64,000 nt of DNA from Fodinibius sediminis (GTDB taxonomy: Bacteria > Bacteroidota > Rhodothermia > Balneolales > Balneolaceae), in contig NZ_FXTH01000015.1 of NCBI RefSeq assembly GCF_900182555.1, positions 1-64,000 of the forward strand, in the 5' to 3' direction. Below, one piece after another: positions 44,730-54,255 of this stretch. The position numbers were made by a program, and so were the translations under genes. Under the pieces are notes generated by a model, which had not been told where the DNA came from, did not search any database, and was given only the letters and a program-made list of their open reading frames with translations. The number at the start of each line of letters is the position of its first letter. Positions within the stretch are counted from its first letter, which is position 1.

Positions 44730-45659
44730 TTAATCTTTATTTAGCTTAGCTGCTAGCCGTTTACGGATAAAATTCCGGGCTCCTTCCCGCGACAGGTGAT
44801 CAAGGTCAATCCATTGAATAAAATTCCACCGGCGGAACCATGAGAGCTGCCTTTTGGCGTAGCGCCTTGTCTTCGTCTTAATATCTTTAACCATCTGTTC
44901 ACGGCTGATATTGCCTTCCAGGTACTGAATGGTTTGTTTATAGCCGACCGTATTAAGTCCGGGATCCTGCAGGCTGTATCCGCCCTTCAGGATGGCTTCT
45001 GTTTCTTCCAGCAGGCCTTGCTCAAACATGCGGTCCACGCGCCTGTTAATCCGACTATAGAGGACCTGTCGATCGCGTTTCAGACCGAACACAAGCAGGT
45101 CGTCGGGGACGGTAATGGTGTCCTCATCCGAATGAAAGGAGCTGAAGGGTTGTCCGGTCTGCATCCATACGTCAAGCGCACGGATAATCCGCTGGGTATT
45201 CATGCCGTCCATCTTCTGTGCGTATTCGGGATCGACCTTTTTCAACTGCTGGAAAAGGGGTTCAATACCTTCCTGTTCTATTTGAGCTTCGAGCTGTGCC
45301 ACATTGGATGCGCTGGCTTCAGGCACATCATCCAGCGGTTGAATGGTACACTGAACATGCAGCGTACTCCCTCCCACATACAGCACATGGTGCCCGCGTC
45401 GGCTTATTTTCTCCTCCCATTGGCGGGCGCGTTCTTCGTAATTGGCTGCACTGTCTTTAACAGCGGGATCAATAATGGAGAGGTTGTAATGGGGGATGTC
45501 CTGCTGTTCTTCTTTTGAGGGTGTGGCGGTCCCTATATTCAGGTACTTGTAGCATTGACGGGAATCTACAGAAATAATTTCTGCACCCAGGGTGTGAGCT
45601 ATGTCCACAGAGAGAGCCGTTTTGCCGACTGCTGTGGGACCAAGAAGTAAAATACGCAC
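44730..45659 (-). CDS. miaA: tRNA dimethylallyltransferase
   Basis: 309 residues from GTG 45659. P-loop LLGPTAVGKTALSV, then SVDSRQCYKYLNIGTATPS (substrate Asp), HYNLSIIDP, VGGSTLHVQ, and the C-terminal TRRYAKRQLSWFRRW. It isopentenylates A37 of tRNAs reading UNN codons. Divergent from dnaN across 230 bases. Confidence 0.95.
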   Translation of the reverse strand: MRILLLGPTAVGKTALSVDIAHTLGAEIISVDSRQCYKYLNIGTATPSKEEQQDIPHYNLSIIDPAVKDSAANYEERARQWEEKISRRGHHVLYVGGSTLHVQCTIQPLDDVPEASASNVAQLEAQIEQEGIEPLFQQLKKVDPEYAQKMDGMNTQRIIRALDVWMQTGQPFSSFHSDEDTITVPDDLLVFGLKRDRQVLYSRINRRVDRMFEQGLLEETEAILKGGYSLQDPGLNTVGYKQTIQYLEGNISREQMVKDIKTKTRRYAKRQLSWFRRWNFIQWIDLDHLSREGARNFIRKRLAAKLNKD

Positions 45660-45889
45660 AGAAGAAAATTACATTCGTTAATTGCTCGGGAATTGATACC
45701 AATATAAGAAATATGCTCTTAGTTTTTGAATCGTATTCAGGTGGCAAAATTCTGCTTCCCAGCTGCGTTTTTTCTTGTATAAAGGGTGCGTTATTTGGTT
45801 GCTAAGAGAGCGAGGATTTATTAGTATACGGTACTTATTCTGCAGACTGTTTTCCGGTCTGCTAAAACGCTCAGCAAAATATTTTTTCT

Positions 45890-47008
45890 ATGAGATTCAA
45901 TTTATCAAGTAGTGAATTAGTTAAAGCACTCTCAGCCGTTTCGGGGGCTGTTCCTAATAAAGCTACACTTCCTATCCTGGAAACTATTCTTTTCAAGAGT
46001 GAGGATGGTCAACTTCGGCTGACAGCCACTGACCTGGAAATTTCGATTATCGAGTACATGGATGCTGACATTGAAGAAGATGGGGCCGTTGCCATACCGG
46101 CACGACGGTTAACGGAGACCCTGCGTCAGTTGCCGGATATTCCCGTGGCTTTTGAAGTTGATGAGAAATTTAATGTTAAGTTCCGCACCGATAAGGGAAC
46201 CTACAAGCTGGTCGGGGAAGATCCGGATGAATTTCCCGAAGTTCCAAGTCTTGATGAGGGACATACGCTCGAGACAGCCAAGGATGATATGCTCAAAGCC
46301 ATTAATAAAACCCTCTTTGCTGTATCCAACGACGATCTCCGTCCGGCAATGATGGGTGTTTATTTTGATATCGGTTCTGAGGAAAGCAAGTTTGTTGCTA
46401 CGGACGGCCATCGGCTGGTCCGTTATATAAGGCAGGATTTGACCAGCGACAAGGACATTAACTTTATTGTTCCCGAAAAGGCGCTGAGCCTTGTTCAGAA
46501 AGCCCTGCACGGGGAGGAGTGTCTGCTGACCATTACAGAGGACCACGCGCGGTTCAAAAGTGGGAACACCATTGTTATTACCCGTCTGATCAATGAGCAG
46601 TACCCGAATTACGACTCTGTTATCCCTAGGGAAAATGACAAGACATTGATCATTAACAAGGAGCAGATGCTGGCTACGGTCAAGCGTGTAGCTATCTTTT
46701 CAAGCTCAACCACCCGGCAGATTCGGCTGCAGCTTCAGCCCGACAAGTTGACAATCCGGGCTGAGGATATTGATATGAGTAGTGAGGCAAAGGAAACCAT
46801 CGCCTGCGAGTATGACAACGAGGAGGAGATGGAGATCGGTTTTAATGCCAAGTATTTAGCCGATGTATTGGGGAATGTGGATGACGAAGAAGTGCATTTC
46901 GAGTTTTCGACCCCCAACCGGGCAGGTATTGTAAAGCCTTCGGAAGAAGACCAAAATGAGCAAATGCTCATGCTTGTGATGCCGGTGATGCTGAATACCT
47001 ATGCGTAA
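45890..47008 (+). CDS. dnaN: DNA polymerase III beta subunit (sliding clamp)
   Basis: 372 residues, the standard three-domain clamp. It starts MRFNLSSSELVKALSAVSGA, with LRLTATDLEISI, the ATDGHRLVRY segment in domain 2 and the hallmark C-terminus VMPVMLNTYA. No dnaA or recF is adjacent; instead its last 8 bases overlap the SAM adenosyltransferase gene. The 230-base gap upstream is shared with miaA and should hold both promoters. There is no Shine-Dalgarno match before the ATG. Confidence 0.96.
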   Translation: MRFNLSSSELVKALSAVSGAVPNKATLPILETILFKSEDGQLRLTATDLEISIIEYMDADIEEDGAVAIPARRLTETLRQLPDIPVAFEVDEKFNVKFRTDKGTYKLVGEDPDEFPEVPSLDEGHTLETAKDDMLKAINKTLFAVSNDDLRPAMMGVYFDIGSEESKFVATDGHRLVRYIRQDLTSDKDINFIVPEKALSLVQKALHGEECLLTITEDHARFKSGNTIVITRLINEQYPNYDSVIPRENDKTLIINKEQMLATVKRVAIFSSSTTRQIRLQLQPDKLTIRAEDIDMSSEAKETIACEYDNEEEMEIGFNAKYLADVLGNVDDEEVHFEFSTPNRAGIVKPSEEDQNEQMLMLVMPVMLNTYA

Positions 47009-47789
47009 TGTCATAACCCTTACAACCGATTTTGGGCTGAAGGATTATTATGTAAGTGCTATGAAGGCGGTGATGCTTGGCATCGCGCCCGAGGTTCGCC
47101 TGATCGATGTCTCCCACGACATCCCGTCCCAGGATATTATGGCGGGGTCATGGGTGTTGAAAAATTCAGCCATGCTCTTTCCCTCTAAGACGGTGCATGC
47201 GGTGGTTGTAGATCCCGGTGTGGGCACCGAGCGCCACCCGATTGCCCTGAAAGTGGAAGATCAGTTTTTTGTAGGTCCGGATAACGGTATCTTTTCGCTG
47301 CTCACGGCCAGCCGGGAGTATACGGCTGTACGTTTGACCCGCGAGCAATACCTGCGAGACAGTCCCTCTAGTACCTTTCACGGTCGCGATATCTTTGCGC
47401 CGGCAGCGGCTCATCTGAGCAGGGGCGTGCCGCTCGAGGAACTCGGGGAACCTCTCGACGAGCTGGTCAGTTATCGGTGGATGCAGCCGATAGCGGATAA
47501 AGACGGCGTGCAGGGAGCCGTTATTCATATCGACAAATTTGGCAATCTCGTTACCAACATACCGGAAGACCTTATCCATGAGGTAATCGGAAATCAGAAA
47601 GTCAAAATTTATGTTGGAAATGTGATCCTCAACGACATCTCAACCACTTTTGGCGATGTGACGGAAGGGGAGCCGGTGGCCTATATTGGGAGTGCCGGTA
47701 TGCTCGAAGTGGGTATCAACAAGGGGAATGCTGAAGAGATGCTGGGAGTTCAGAAAGGGGCTCAGATATCCCTGGTATTGCAAAAGTAA
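47001..47789 (+). CDS. SAM hydroxide adenosyltransferase (DUF62 / chlorinase-fluorinase family)
   Basis: 262 residues; its ATG lies inside the dnaN stop region (8-base overlap). Family motifs: LTTDFGLKDYYVSAMK (D10), IDVSHDIPSQDI, VVVDPGVGTERHPIAL, FVGPDNGIFSLL and FHGRDIFAPAAAHLSRG, and IDKFGNLVTNI. Members split SAM into adenosine and methionine using water/hydroxide. Halogenation is unlikely without the special halide-site insertion. Coupling to dnaN is notable. Confidence 0.9.
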   Translation: MRNVITLTTDFGLKDYYVSAMKAVMLGIAPEVRLIDVSHDIPSQDIMAGSWVLKNSAMLFPSKTVHAVVVDPGVGTERHPIALKVEDQFFVGPDNGIFSLLTASREYTAVRLTREQYLRDSPSSTFHGRDIFAPAAAHLSRGVPLEELGEPLDELVSYRWMQPIADKDGVQGAVIHIDKFGNLVTNIPEDLIHEVIGNQKVKIYVGNVILNDISTTFGDVTEGEPVAYIGSAGMLEVGINKGNAEEMLGVQKGAQISLVLQK

Positions 47790-47923
47790 GGTTCATTGTA
47801 ACTCTTGCAGCCCATTCACGTATTATTTCTTAGTTCATACATTCACCTGAGTTGTAATGAATATGCCCGGGATCCGGAACGCTGAATAGGGATCTCCTTG
47901 CTGTTCAGAATGACCGAATCGCT

Positions 47924-48736
47924 ATGTCTATGTCTCTCGAAATTCGATCTCCCAAATATGAGCGGGCCGCAATAACCATTCCCGCCGAAGCGGCCAATCT
48001 TCAAAAGAGATTCAACGGTACGGTATGCTCGAGCAAGGGCGATGAGTATGTGATCCGCAACAATATTATTGATCTGCTGGAGGATGACATCCCGGAGATG
48101 TCGTGGGCTCAGAGTTCCAATCACTGGAAAGTGACAGCGGCTTTGTATGAGGATATCTGGCGTAAACGTTCTCTGTCCATTTTATCGGGCGAGGATTTTC
48201 CGATTCAGAAGGAACAGGAGCTGCTGATGAGCTGGCTGAATCCCCAATCACACCATAAATACCTGGACATCGGCTGTTCAACAGCTCTGTACGGCCGGCT
48301 GATTAAAAAAGAGGTGACTGACTGTGAGGTCGTATCGCTGGATTTTTCTCACCAGATGCTCGAGGAGGCGCGAATTAAATCGGAGGTGGAAGGGGTCGAT
48401 CAGTACCTGCTGCGGGCTGATGCACGTCATTTACCGTTCTTCAGTGCCACTTTTGACGGCTTGGCCATGGGCGGGACGCTCAATGAATTGACCGACCCGG
48501 CCAGAGTCTTGTATGAGGCCCGCCGGGTGATAAAAAAGGACGGGGCCTTCTTTATGATGCATTTGATCAAGGCCGACGCCTGGTATGTTCGGCTGCTGCA
48601 GGAATCAGCGGAATTCGGTGGTATCACGTTCTGGTCGACGGAGGAAAGCAATGAACTGTTTGAACAAACCGGCTTCAGGGTCGCTGACCAGTTTAGCAAG
48701 GGCATCGTCTGTTTTACGAAACTTATTCCGGCATAA
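47924..48736 (+). CDS. Class I SAM-dependent methyltransferase
   Basis: 270 residues; ATG 47930 is an alternative two codons on. Residues about 15-60 resemble a Trm112-like/RlmA-type lead-in without cysteine pairs (one Cys only). The methyltransferase core has YLDIGCSTALYGRLI (SAM loop, about 112-126), VVSLDFSHQMLEEAR, LRADARHLPFF and GGTLNELTDPARVLYEARRV. The substrate is not predictable (UbiE/menG-like or small molecule). It converges on argS. Confidence 0.82.
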   Translation: MSMSLEIRSPKYERAAITIPAEAANLQKRFNGTVCSSKGDEYVIRNNIIDLLEDDIPEMSWAQSSNHWKVTAALYEDIWRKRSLSILSGEDFPIQKEQELLMSWLNPQSHHKYLDIGCSTALYGRLIKKEVTDCEVVSLDFSHQMLEEARIKSEVEGVDQYLLRADARHLPFFSATFDGLAMGGTLNELTDPARVLYEARRVIKKDGAFFMMHLIKADAWYVRLLQESAEFGGITFWSTEESNELFEQTGFRVADQFSKGIVCFTKLIPA

Positions 48737-48790
48737 TGAAAACAGATACAGAAGAGCCTGAAGCAGGCCTGCAGCTATGTAATGCGGTAT

Positions 48791-50440
48791 CTACATCTGT
48801 TCGGGGGCACTGATGCCCAGGATGCCAAGGCCGTTGGCCAGGACCTGTGCGGTTGCTTTGGCGAGGGCCGTTCGGGCCTGCACCAGCTTTTCGTCTTCAC
48901 CAAGAATACGGCAGTCGTGATAAAAGGAGGTGAAATGGGATGCCAGGTCATCCAGGTAGTTGATCAGACGGTGCGGCTCACGGCTCTCGGCAGCGCTTTG
49001 AATCATCTCAGGAAAGCGGATCATGCTTTTGATGAGTTTATTCTCCGATTCATGGGTCAGGATGGTTAAGTCCGGTGCTTCCCCAAAGGCGTATTCCTGT
49101 TTCACTTTCCGGAGGATGCTGTGGATCCGCGCATGGGCATATTGCAGATAAAAAACAGGGTTCTTTTCGCCTTCCTCCTTGGCCGCGGCCACGTCAAATT
49201 CCAGGTGGGTGTTGGGCGCCCGCATCAGGAAGAAAAAGCGTGTGACATCCGGGCCCACCTCATCCATTAACTCATCAAGGGTAATGAAATTGGCTTTGCG
49301 GGTGCTCATCTTAAACGGTTTGCCTTCTTTTACGATGGTAACAAACTGGTAGACGATCACATCCACCCTGGATCGGTCATAGCCGAGGGCTTCGAGGCCG
49401 GAGAGGACATCCGGGTAGGTATCGATATGGTCGGCCCCAAAGACATCAATGCACTGGTCATATCCACGCTCCAGCTTGTTGGCATGATAGGCTATATCCG
49501 GGAGGCGATAGGTGGGTTCGCCGGTGCTTTTGACGAGCACGGTGTCTTTTTCCTTGCCGAAGCGGCTGGTTCGAAACCAGGTGGCCCCGTCCTTGTCGTA
49601 CGCCAGGTCTTTCTCGCGGAAGGCGTTTACGACTTGATCAATGGAACCGTCGTCGTAGACTTCCTGCTCGTTGAAGAAGAGGTCCATCTTAATGTTCATC
49701 CGCTGCAGGGTCGCCTGGATTTCCTCGAAGATTAATTGTTCGGCCTTCTCTTTGAAGGCGGTGATGTCGCTGGTGTCCAGAAGGGCTTCGCCGTGTTCCT
49801 CAACAAGGGCATGTGCAATATCACGAATGTATTCTCCCTCATAGCCGTCCTCGGGAAGTTCCGCATCCTGTCCCAGCTCCTGCCGGTAGCGGGCCTGCAC
49901 GCTTTGCCCCAGCATGCGCATTTGACGGCCGGCATTGTTAAAATAATATTCCCGGTCCACCTCAGCCCCGGTCCATTCTAACAGGCGAGCCACCGTATCG
50001 CCCAGGACGGCATTGCGACCGTGCCCAACGGTGAGGGGGCCCGTGGGATTGGCGCTGACAAATTCGATGAGAATGCGCTGCCCGGCCCGTGTTTCTGTTT
50101 CCCCGAAGCGGGCCCCCTGGTCCAAAACACCCTGCAACTCTTCAAATAAATAGTTTTCAGCATAGCGAAAATTGATAAAACCCGGTCCCGCTATCTCAAC
50201 AGCATCAATTTTCCGGGGATCATACTCCATCTTCTCCACGATCTCCTCGGCAATACTCCGGGGATTCATCTTGAGCGTGCCGGCCAGGTTTAGGGCAATA
50301 TTGGAGGCCGAATCGCCGTGTTCGGGCTGGTTCGGTTTTTCAATCTGAATCTCGGGTATCTCCTCCTTCGAGAGGTCGAACTGATTCAGGGCCGTAGTGA
50401 TAATAGAGCGCAGGTAGTCCTTCATGGTTATGGTATTCAT
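48791..50440 (-). CDS. argS: Arginyl-tRNA synthetase
   Basis: 549 residues, class I. The HIGH-type motif is ANPTGPLTVGHGR, the KMSKS-type loop is KMSTRKANF, and the C-terminal anticodon-binding DALR region ends AQVLANGLGILGISAPEQM. An additional-domain N-terminus (EHGDSASNIALNLAG) is present. Met6 (50425) could be the start. It charges, among others, the tRNA-Arg at 8862. Confidence 0.95.
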   Translation of the reverse strand: MNTITMKDYLRSIITTALNQFDLSKEEIPEIQIEKPNQPEHGDSASNIALNLAGTLKMNPRSIAEEIVEKMEYDPRKIDAVEIAGPGFINFRYAENYLFEELQGVLDQGARFGETETRAGQRILIEFVSANPTGPLTVGHGRNAVLGDTVARLLEWTGAEVDREYYFNNAGRQMRMLGQSVQARYRQELGQDAELPEDGYEGEYIRDIAHALVEEHGEALLDTSDITAFKEKAEQLIFEEIQATLQRMNIKMDLFFNEQEVYDDGSIDQVVNAFREKDLAYDKDGATWFRTSRFGKEKDTVLVKSTGEPTYRLPDIAYHANKLERGYDQCIDVFGADHIDTYPDVLSGLEALGYDRSRVDVIVYQFVTIVKEGKPFKMSTRKANFITLDELMDEVGPDVTRFFFLMRAPNTHLEFDVAAAKEEGEKNPVFYLQYAHARIHSILRKVKQEYAFGEAPDLTILTHESENKLIKSMIRFPEMIQSAAESREPHRLINYLDDLASHFTSFYHDCRILGEDEKLVQARTALAKATAQVLANGLGILGISAPEQM

Positions 50441-50647
50441 TTCAATAAATTCAAAATGCTAAATATAACCAGTAGAATTAGGAATTGAGAATTTAGAATG
50501 ATGATTTTTTGGGGTTTTGTTGACAGCACTGCAAGCGGCTGGCAAAGAGGGGTGCGGCGTTCTCGATGAGCGGTCAGCTCAACGTTTACCATTTGGATGG
50601 CCGGGCACTGTGTTTTATCCGGTGCGGGGTTCCCTTATTTTACATCC

Positions 50648-51367
50648 CTAATTCAGATGCCCTTTGGCCCGGAAACTGGTATAACTGTCGCCGGCAATGA
50701 TGATATGGTCATCGACAGGAATTCCCAGTAGTTTTCCTGACTCGGCAATCCGTCTGGTCAGCCGGATGTCTGCCTTTGATTCTTTGTTTTGTCCACTGGG
50801 GTGGTTGTGCAGCAGAAGGATGCTGTTTGCCTCGTTCATCACGGCCTGGCGCATCACCTCGGCCGGGTCCACAATGGTGGCTGTGGCGCCGCCGGAGCTT
50901 ATCTTTTTATGCCCCATGACAATCTTGGCATTATTCAGGAATGCCACGAGGAAGACTTCCCTGGTGAGATCGCGCAATTTGGGCCCGAAATAGGCGACGG
51001 CATCTTCCGGGGAGGTGATCTGGACCTGCTCTCCAAGTCCGGCCACCTGTATGCGTCGTGAGAGTTCAAATACCGCCTCCAGCATGAGCGATTTTACATC
51101 ACCCATGCCTGGTATCACCTTTAGGTCCTGCCATTCTTTGCGTGCGAGATAGCGGAGTCCGTCAAAATGGTTGAGCAGGGCTTGTGCCATTTGAATGACA
51201 TTCATCTTTTTGCTTCCGGTACGCAGGAGTATGGCAAGAAGTTCTGCGTCCGAGAGGCTCTCACTGCCGTAAGTCATGAGTTTTTCCCGGGGCTGTTCAT
51301 CGGGGTTCATCTCCTTGACGGTTCTTCTGAAGAAATGGTCGGCTTCGAACTGTTCTTGGTCAGACAT
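50648..51367 (-). CDS. radC: RadC family JAMM protein
   Basis: 239 residues from ATG 51367; the frame is open to ATG 51424 but the family begins near REKLMTYGSESLSDAELLAILLRTG. It has an HhH-like region (VIPGMGDVKS) followed by a JAMM domain with LLHNHPSGQNKESKADIRLT (HxHP..S..D). Historically called a DNA repair protein; the true role is uncertain. This is the chromosome's own JAMM protein and is unrelated in context to the island's JAMM-E1 fusion. The 207-base gap to argS shows nothing clear. Confidence 0.92.
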   Translation of the reverse strand: MSDQEQFEADHFFRRTVKEMNPDEQPREKLMTYGSESLSDAELLAILLRTGSKKMNVIQMAQALLNHFDGLRYLARKEWQDLKVIPGMGDVKSLMLEAVFELSRRIQVAGLGEQVQITSPEDAVAYFGPKLRDLTREVFLVAFLNNAKIVMGHKKISSGGATATIVDPAEVMRQAVMNEANSILLLHNHPSGQNKESKADIRLTRRIAESGKLLGIPVDDHIIIAGDSYTSFRAKGHLN

Positions 51368-51472
51368 AAGGTTGGACTGTATTTTGAGTTGCCGTTTATA
51401 CAGTAAGACCCCCGAATGCCTCATCCCTTACAAAAAAAATGAGAATGAGGATAATCGGGCCTGGCGACCAGA

Positions 51473-52147
51473 CTATGTCATGAGGTCATGCATGGTTGTT
51501 ATGCCCTTTTGTTTTGCTTTTTTCAATAATTTTAGAAAAAGCTGAGCCGTGAGAAAGGCGTCTCCTGCCGCGGTATGGCGGTCATCCAGGGGGATGTGAT
51601 ACCGCCGGCACAGCGCGTCCAGGCCATAGTCCCTGGCAGGGATGAACTGATGGCCTGCATGCTTTCCCATTTCCAGTCGAATGGCCAGCTTCCGGGTATC
51701 CAGGCGGGCATTGAGCAGTTTCTTCAACCCCAAGGGGCGAACGGCTTTTTCAAGCATGGCGATATCGAAATGTATGTGATGGCCAACGATGATGGCATTT
51801 TCTATATCATCCAGAAAGAGTTTGACAAAATCTCGCAGGGACAGGGCATTCTCCACGTTGATGATCTGGTGAATTTTAATAGCCTCCCGTCCCACTTTTT
51901 TCTGCTTGAGGAAGTAGTGGCGTGCTGAGCTTATGCTGATGGCGTAGTTTTTGACTTTTATGCTCCCGTACGAGATGATATAATCTTTTTTTACATCCAG
52001 ACCTGTAGTTTCGGTATCCAGGATGATAAAAGTCGCGTCCCCAATGCGAGGTGGGTAGACCGGCCCGCCTTCAAATTTTTGGCGATACCGGTCCACAAAG
52101 GACGGCGTATGCATATTGGTTTGGCGGAATAACGATGACCAGTCCAT
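51473..52147 (-). CDS. DnaQ-type 3'-5' exonuclease
   Basis: 224 residues. DEDDh motifs: FIILDTETTGLD (D-x-E), VGHHIHFDIAMLEKA (second D) and RHTAAGDAFLTAQLF (H..D). It belongs to the PolC/DnaQ exonuclease superfamily. It follows the cNMP/CBS/DUF294 gene with overlapping-type spacing (TGATATG), a pair that recurs in proteobacteria and other phyla, where the two act on the same pathway. Confidence 0.9.
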   Translation of the reverse strand: MDWSSLFRQTNMHTPSFVDRYRQKFEGGPVYPPRIGDATFIILDTETTGLDVKKDYIISYGSIKVKNYAISISSARHYFLKQKKVGREAIKIHQIINVENALSLRDFVKLFLDDIENAIIVGHHIHFDIAMLEKAVRPLGLKKLLNARLDTRKLAIRLEMGKHAGHQFIPARDYGLDALCRRYHIPLDDRHTAAGDAFLTAQLFLKLLKKAKQKGITTMHDLMT

Positions 52148-52148
52148 A

Positions 52149-54098
52149 TCAGATACCTAAAAGGTCAAGCTGAAATCTGACCCTGATGATTCTTTGGAGC
52201 TCATGGATCGGGTAAAAGGCATTTTTTAGTAACTGACGCTGCAATTTACCCAGGGAGTCGGGGTCAATATACCGGCCCGAGTCATGTGCTTTCAACCCTT
52301 CCAGGGCCCTGAGGCGCATAAAAATTTCATATGCTTTCCCCGCCTCCAGAAATAATTCAGCCTGGTTGGGCTCCAGATCAGCCAACTTTTCATACCGTTT
52401 GCGAGTATTGGTAATATCGATGATACCATGACCCAGCACCAGCAGCCGGGCCGCATCCACCAGGGGCATCATGGCGCGCCGTTTTATATCAAATTTGTGC
52501 CTGTGGCGTCCCGATTTCTCAACCATCAGGTTTCTGAAAAAGCCGAGTGGCGGGGAATTGAGCAACGCATTTTTGGCCAGGAAATTCAGGAACAGTTCGT
52601 TGTTTTCAATCATGGTGGTGATGTGGTGGCCTAACTGCTCTGCCAGCGATGCATCGCCATGGACCGGACGGAAATCAAAAAAAATAGAGGCGTGCAGGAG
52701 CGCTTTCTCATCCGGAGTCTTGATCCAGTCTCCGAAGCAGTCTTTCCATGCCGACAGGGGTTGACACCAGCGGGGATTGCTGGCCATCATGCCGGCCGGG
52801 CAGTGTTGGAAACCACATCTTGCCAGTATGCTGACCACTTCCCTGGCCAGGGCCTGGAAATAGGCACGGGCGCGGTCGGCCTTGGGGTCCGGTGGGTCTT
52901 CATAGATGAGGGCGTTATCCATGTCTGTACGCAGCAGCTGTTCTTGCCGACCCTCACTTCCCAGCGACAAAAAACAAAATTTCAGATTGTGGACGCCGGG
53001 ATAGTCTGTAGCATGTTTGGCCTGTGCCAGCTCACATGCCTTCTGTATGATAATATCATTAATCTCTGTGATGACATTTGTGATAAAGGGGATGGAGACT
53101 TCATTTTCCAGGTAGTATTCCAACAGCAGTTCGGCCTTGTCTCGCAGCCGTACCAGTTCATTCACGCTGTCTGAGCCGAGCAGCGCTTTGATGATGACTG
53201 CCGGACTATTTCCCTGCGAGAGCAAGAGATCGTGATCCGAGACAATACCGATCACTTTGCTCTGGTCCGATCCGTCCTCGGTTAAAATGAGATGATGCAC
53301 CCGGTGATTGATCATGGTCAAATAGAGGGTGGCAAAATCAGCCTTCTCGTCCAGCGTAATAACCGGGCTGCTCATAATTTCCTTTACCGGCGTGCTGTAG
53401 GACTTGTCGGCGGCTATGACCTTGTTGCGAAGATCCTTATCTGTGATGACCCCCCTGGGGTACCCCTGTTTGTCGACAATGACGATGGAGCCTACTTTCC
53501 GTTCGCTCATCATTCGGGCGGCCTGCCCTACTGTTTCATGGACGGCACAGCTAAGAACATCCCCGGAGAAATGCAGGTCCGATTGGCCCGAGAAAATAGC
53601 CAGTCCCCGCTGATCCGTCTTGCCTGAAAATCCGGTGGTAGCCAACTCAGCCCCCGAAAGATCGCGCTTCACGACGACCTGGCCCGAAGCAAATCCGGCA
53701 GCAAAATATTGGTTAACCCGGTTATTTTCGGTCAGGATTCGTTTAAAAACGGGGGTGGGGATGGCGTAGACCAAACTGTCTTCATCGGCCAGGGCGTCTA
53801 GTACATAAGACCTTCTGCCCAGCAGGGCCCGTACGCCAAAGACATCGCCTTCATCGCAATACGCTACGGGTACAGGCTCTCCCTGCCCATCATCTTCTGT
53901 CAGAACCACGGCTCCCTCCTTGAGGACATAAAAGTGATTTTTAGCGGTCTCACCCGTACGAAAAAGGTACTCACCCTTTGCAAAGTAGATGATTTCTACT
54001 TCGGACGCTACCGTTTGCAGCAGCTCCTCCGAGAGAAAGCTGAACGGAGGGTATTGTTTGAGGTACTCCTTGACCCTGTTAACAATGACATTTGCCAT
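52149..54098 (-). CDS. cNMP-binding / CBS pair / DUF294 nucleotidyltransferase
   Basis: 649 residues. Order: a cyclic-nucleotide-binding domain (about 15-130: KGEYLFRTGETAKNHFYVL, GDVFGVRALLG), two CBS motifs (about 175-300: SERKVGSIVIVDKQGYPRG, TDKDLRNKVI, GIVSDHDLLL), the DUF294 putative nucleotidyltransferase (about 330-470: FLSLGSEGRQEQLLRTDMDN, a G-S-x(n)-DxD pattern) and its DUF294_C partner domain. Probably an adenylyl- or uridylyl-transferase regulated by nucleotides; the target is unknown. It directly precedes the exonuclease gene. Confidence 0.88.
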   Translation of the reverse strand: MANVIVNRVKEYLKQYPPFSFLSEELLQTVASEVEIIYFAKGEYLFRTGETAKNHFYVLKEGAVVLTEDDGQGEPVPVAYCDEGDVFGVRALLGRRSYVLDALADEDSLVYAIPTPVFKRILTENNRVNQYFAAGFASGQVVVKRDLSGAELATTGFSGKTDQRGLAIFSGQSDLHFSGDVLSCAVHETVGQAARMMSERKVGSIVIVDKQGYPRGVITDKDLRNKVIAADKSYSTPVKEIMSSPVITLDEKADFATLYLTMINHRVHHLILTEDGSDQSKVIGIVSDHDLLLSQGNSPAVIIKALLGSDSVNELVRLRDKAELLLEYYLENEVSIPFITNVITEINDIIIQKACELAQAKHATDYPGVHNLKFCFLSLGSEGRQEQLLRTDMDNALIYEDPPDPKADRARAYFQALAREVVSILARCGFQHCPAGMMASNPRWCQPLSAWKDCFGDWIKTPDEKALLHASIFFDFRPVHGDASLAEQLGHHITTMIENNELFLNFLAKNALLNSPPLGFFRNLMVEKSGRHRHKFDIKRRAMMPLVDAARLLVLGHGIIDITNTRKRYEKLADLEPNQAELFLEAGKAYEIFMRLRALEGLKAHDSGRYIDPDSLGKLQRQLLKNAFYPIHELQRIIRVRFQLDLLGI

Positions 54099-54255
54099 GA
54101 CAGAATAGTGGCTTGATAAAAATAGCTGGCTCCTTTACTGACAATGTATAGAAGTAATAACAAAAAAATGACAATAATTGAACCGGGCAAGGCTTTTGCT
54201 CAACGCTCTGCCTCTTGAGCAGAAAAAATGGTTTTCACGGTCAATCCATGGGGCT

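Noticed and set aside
50648-51367. radC JAMM protein as part of the Ubl system
   Set aside because: It has the RadC N-terminal HhH region and a core-genome context 48 kb from the operon.
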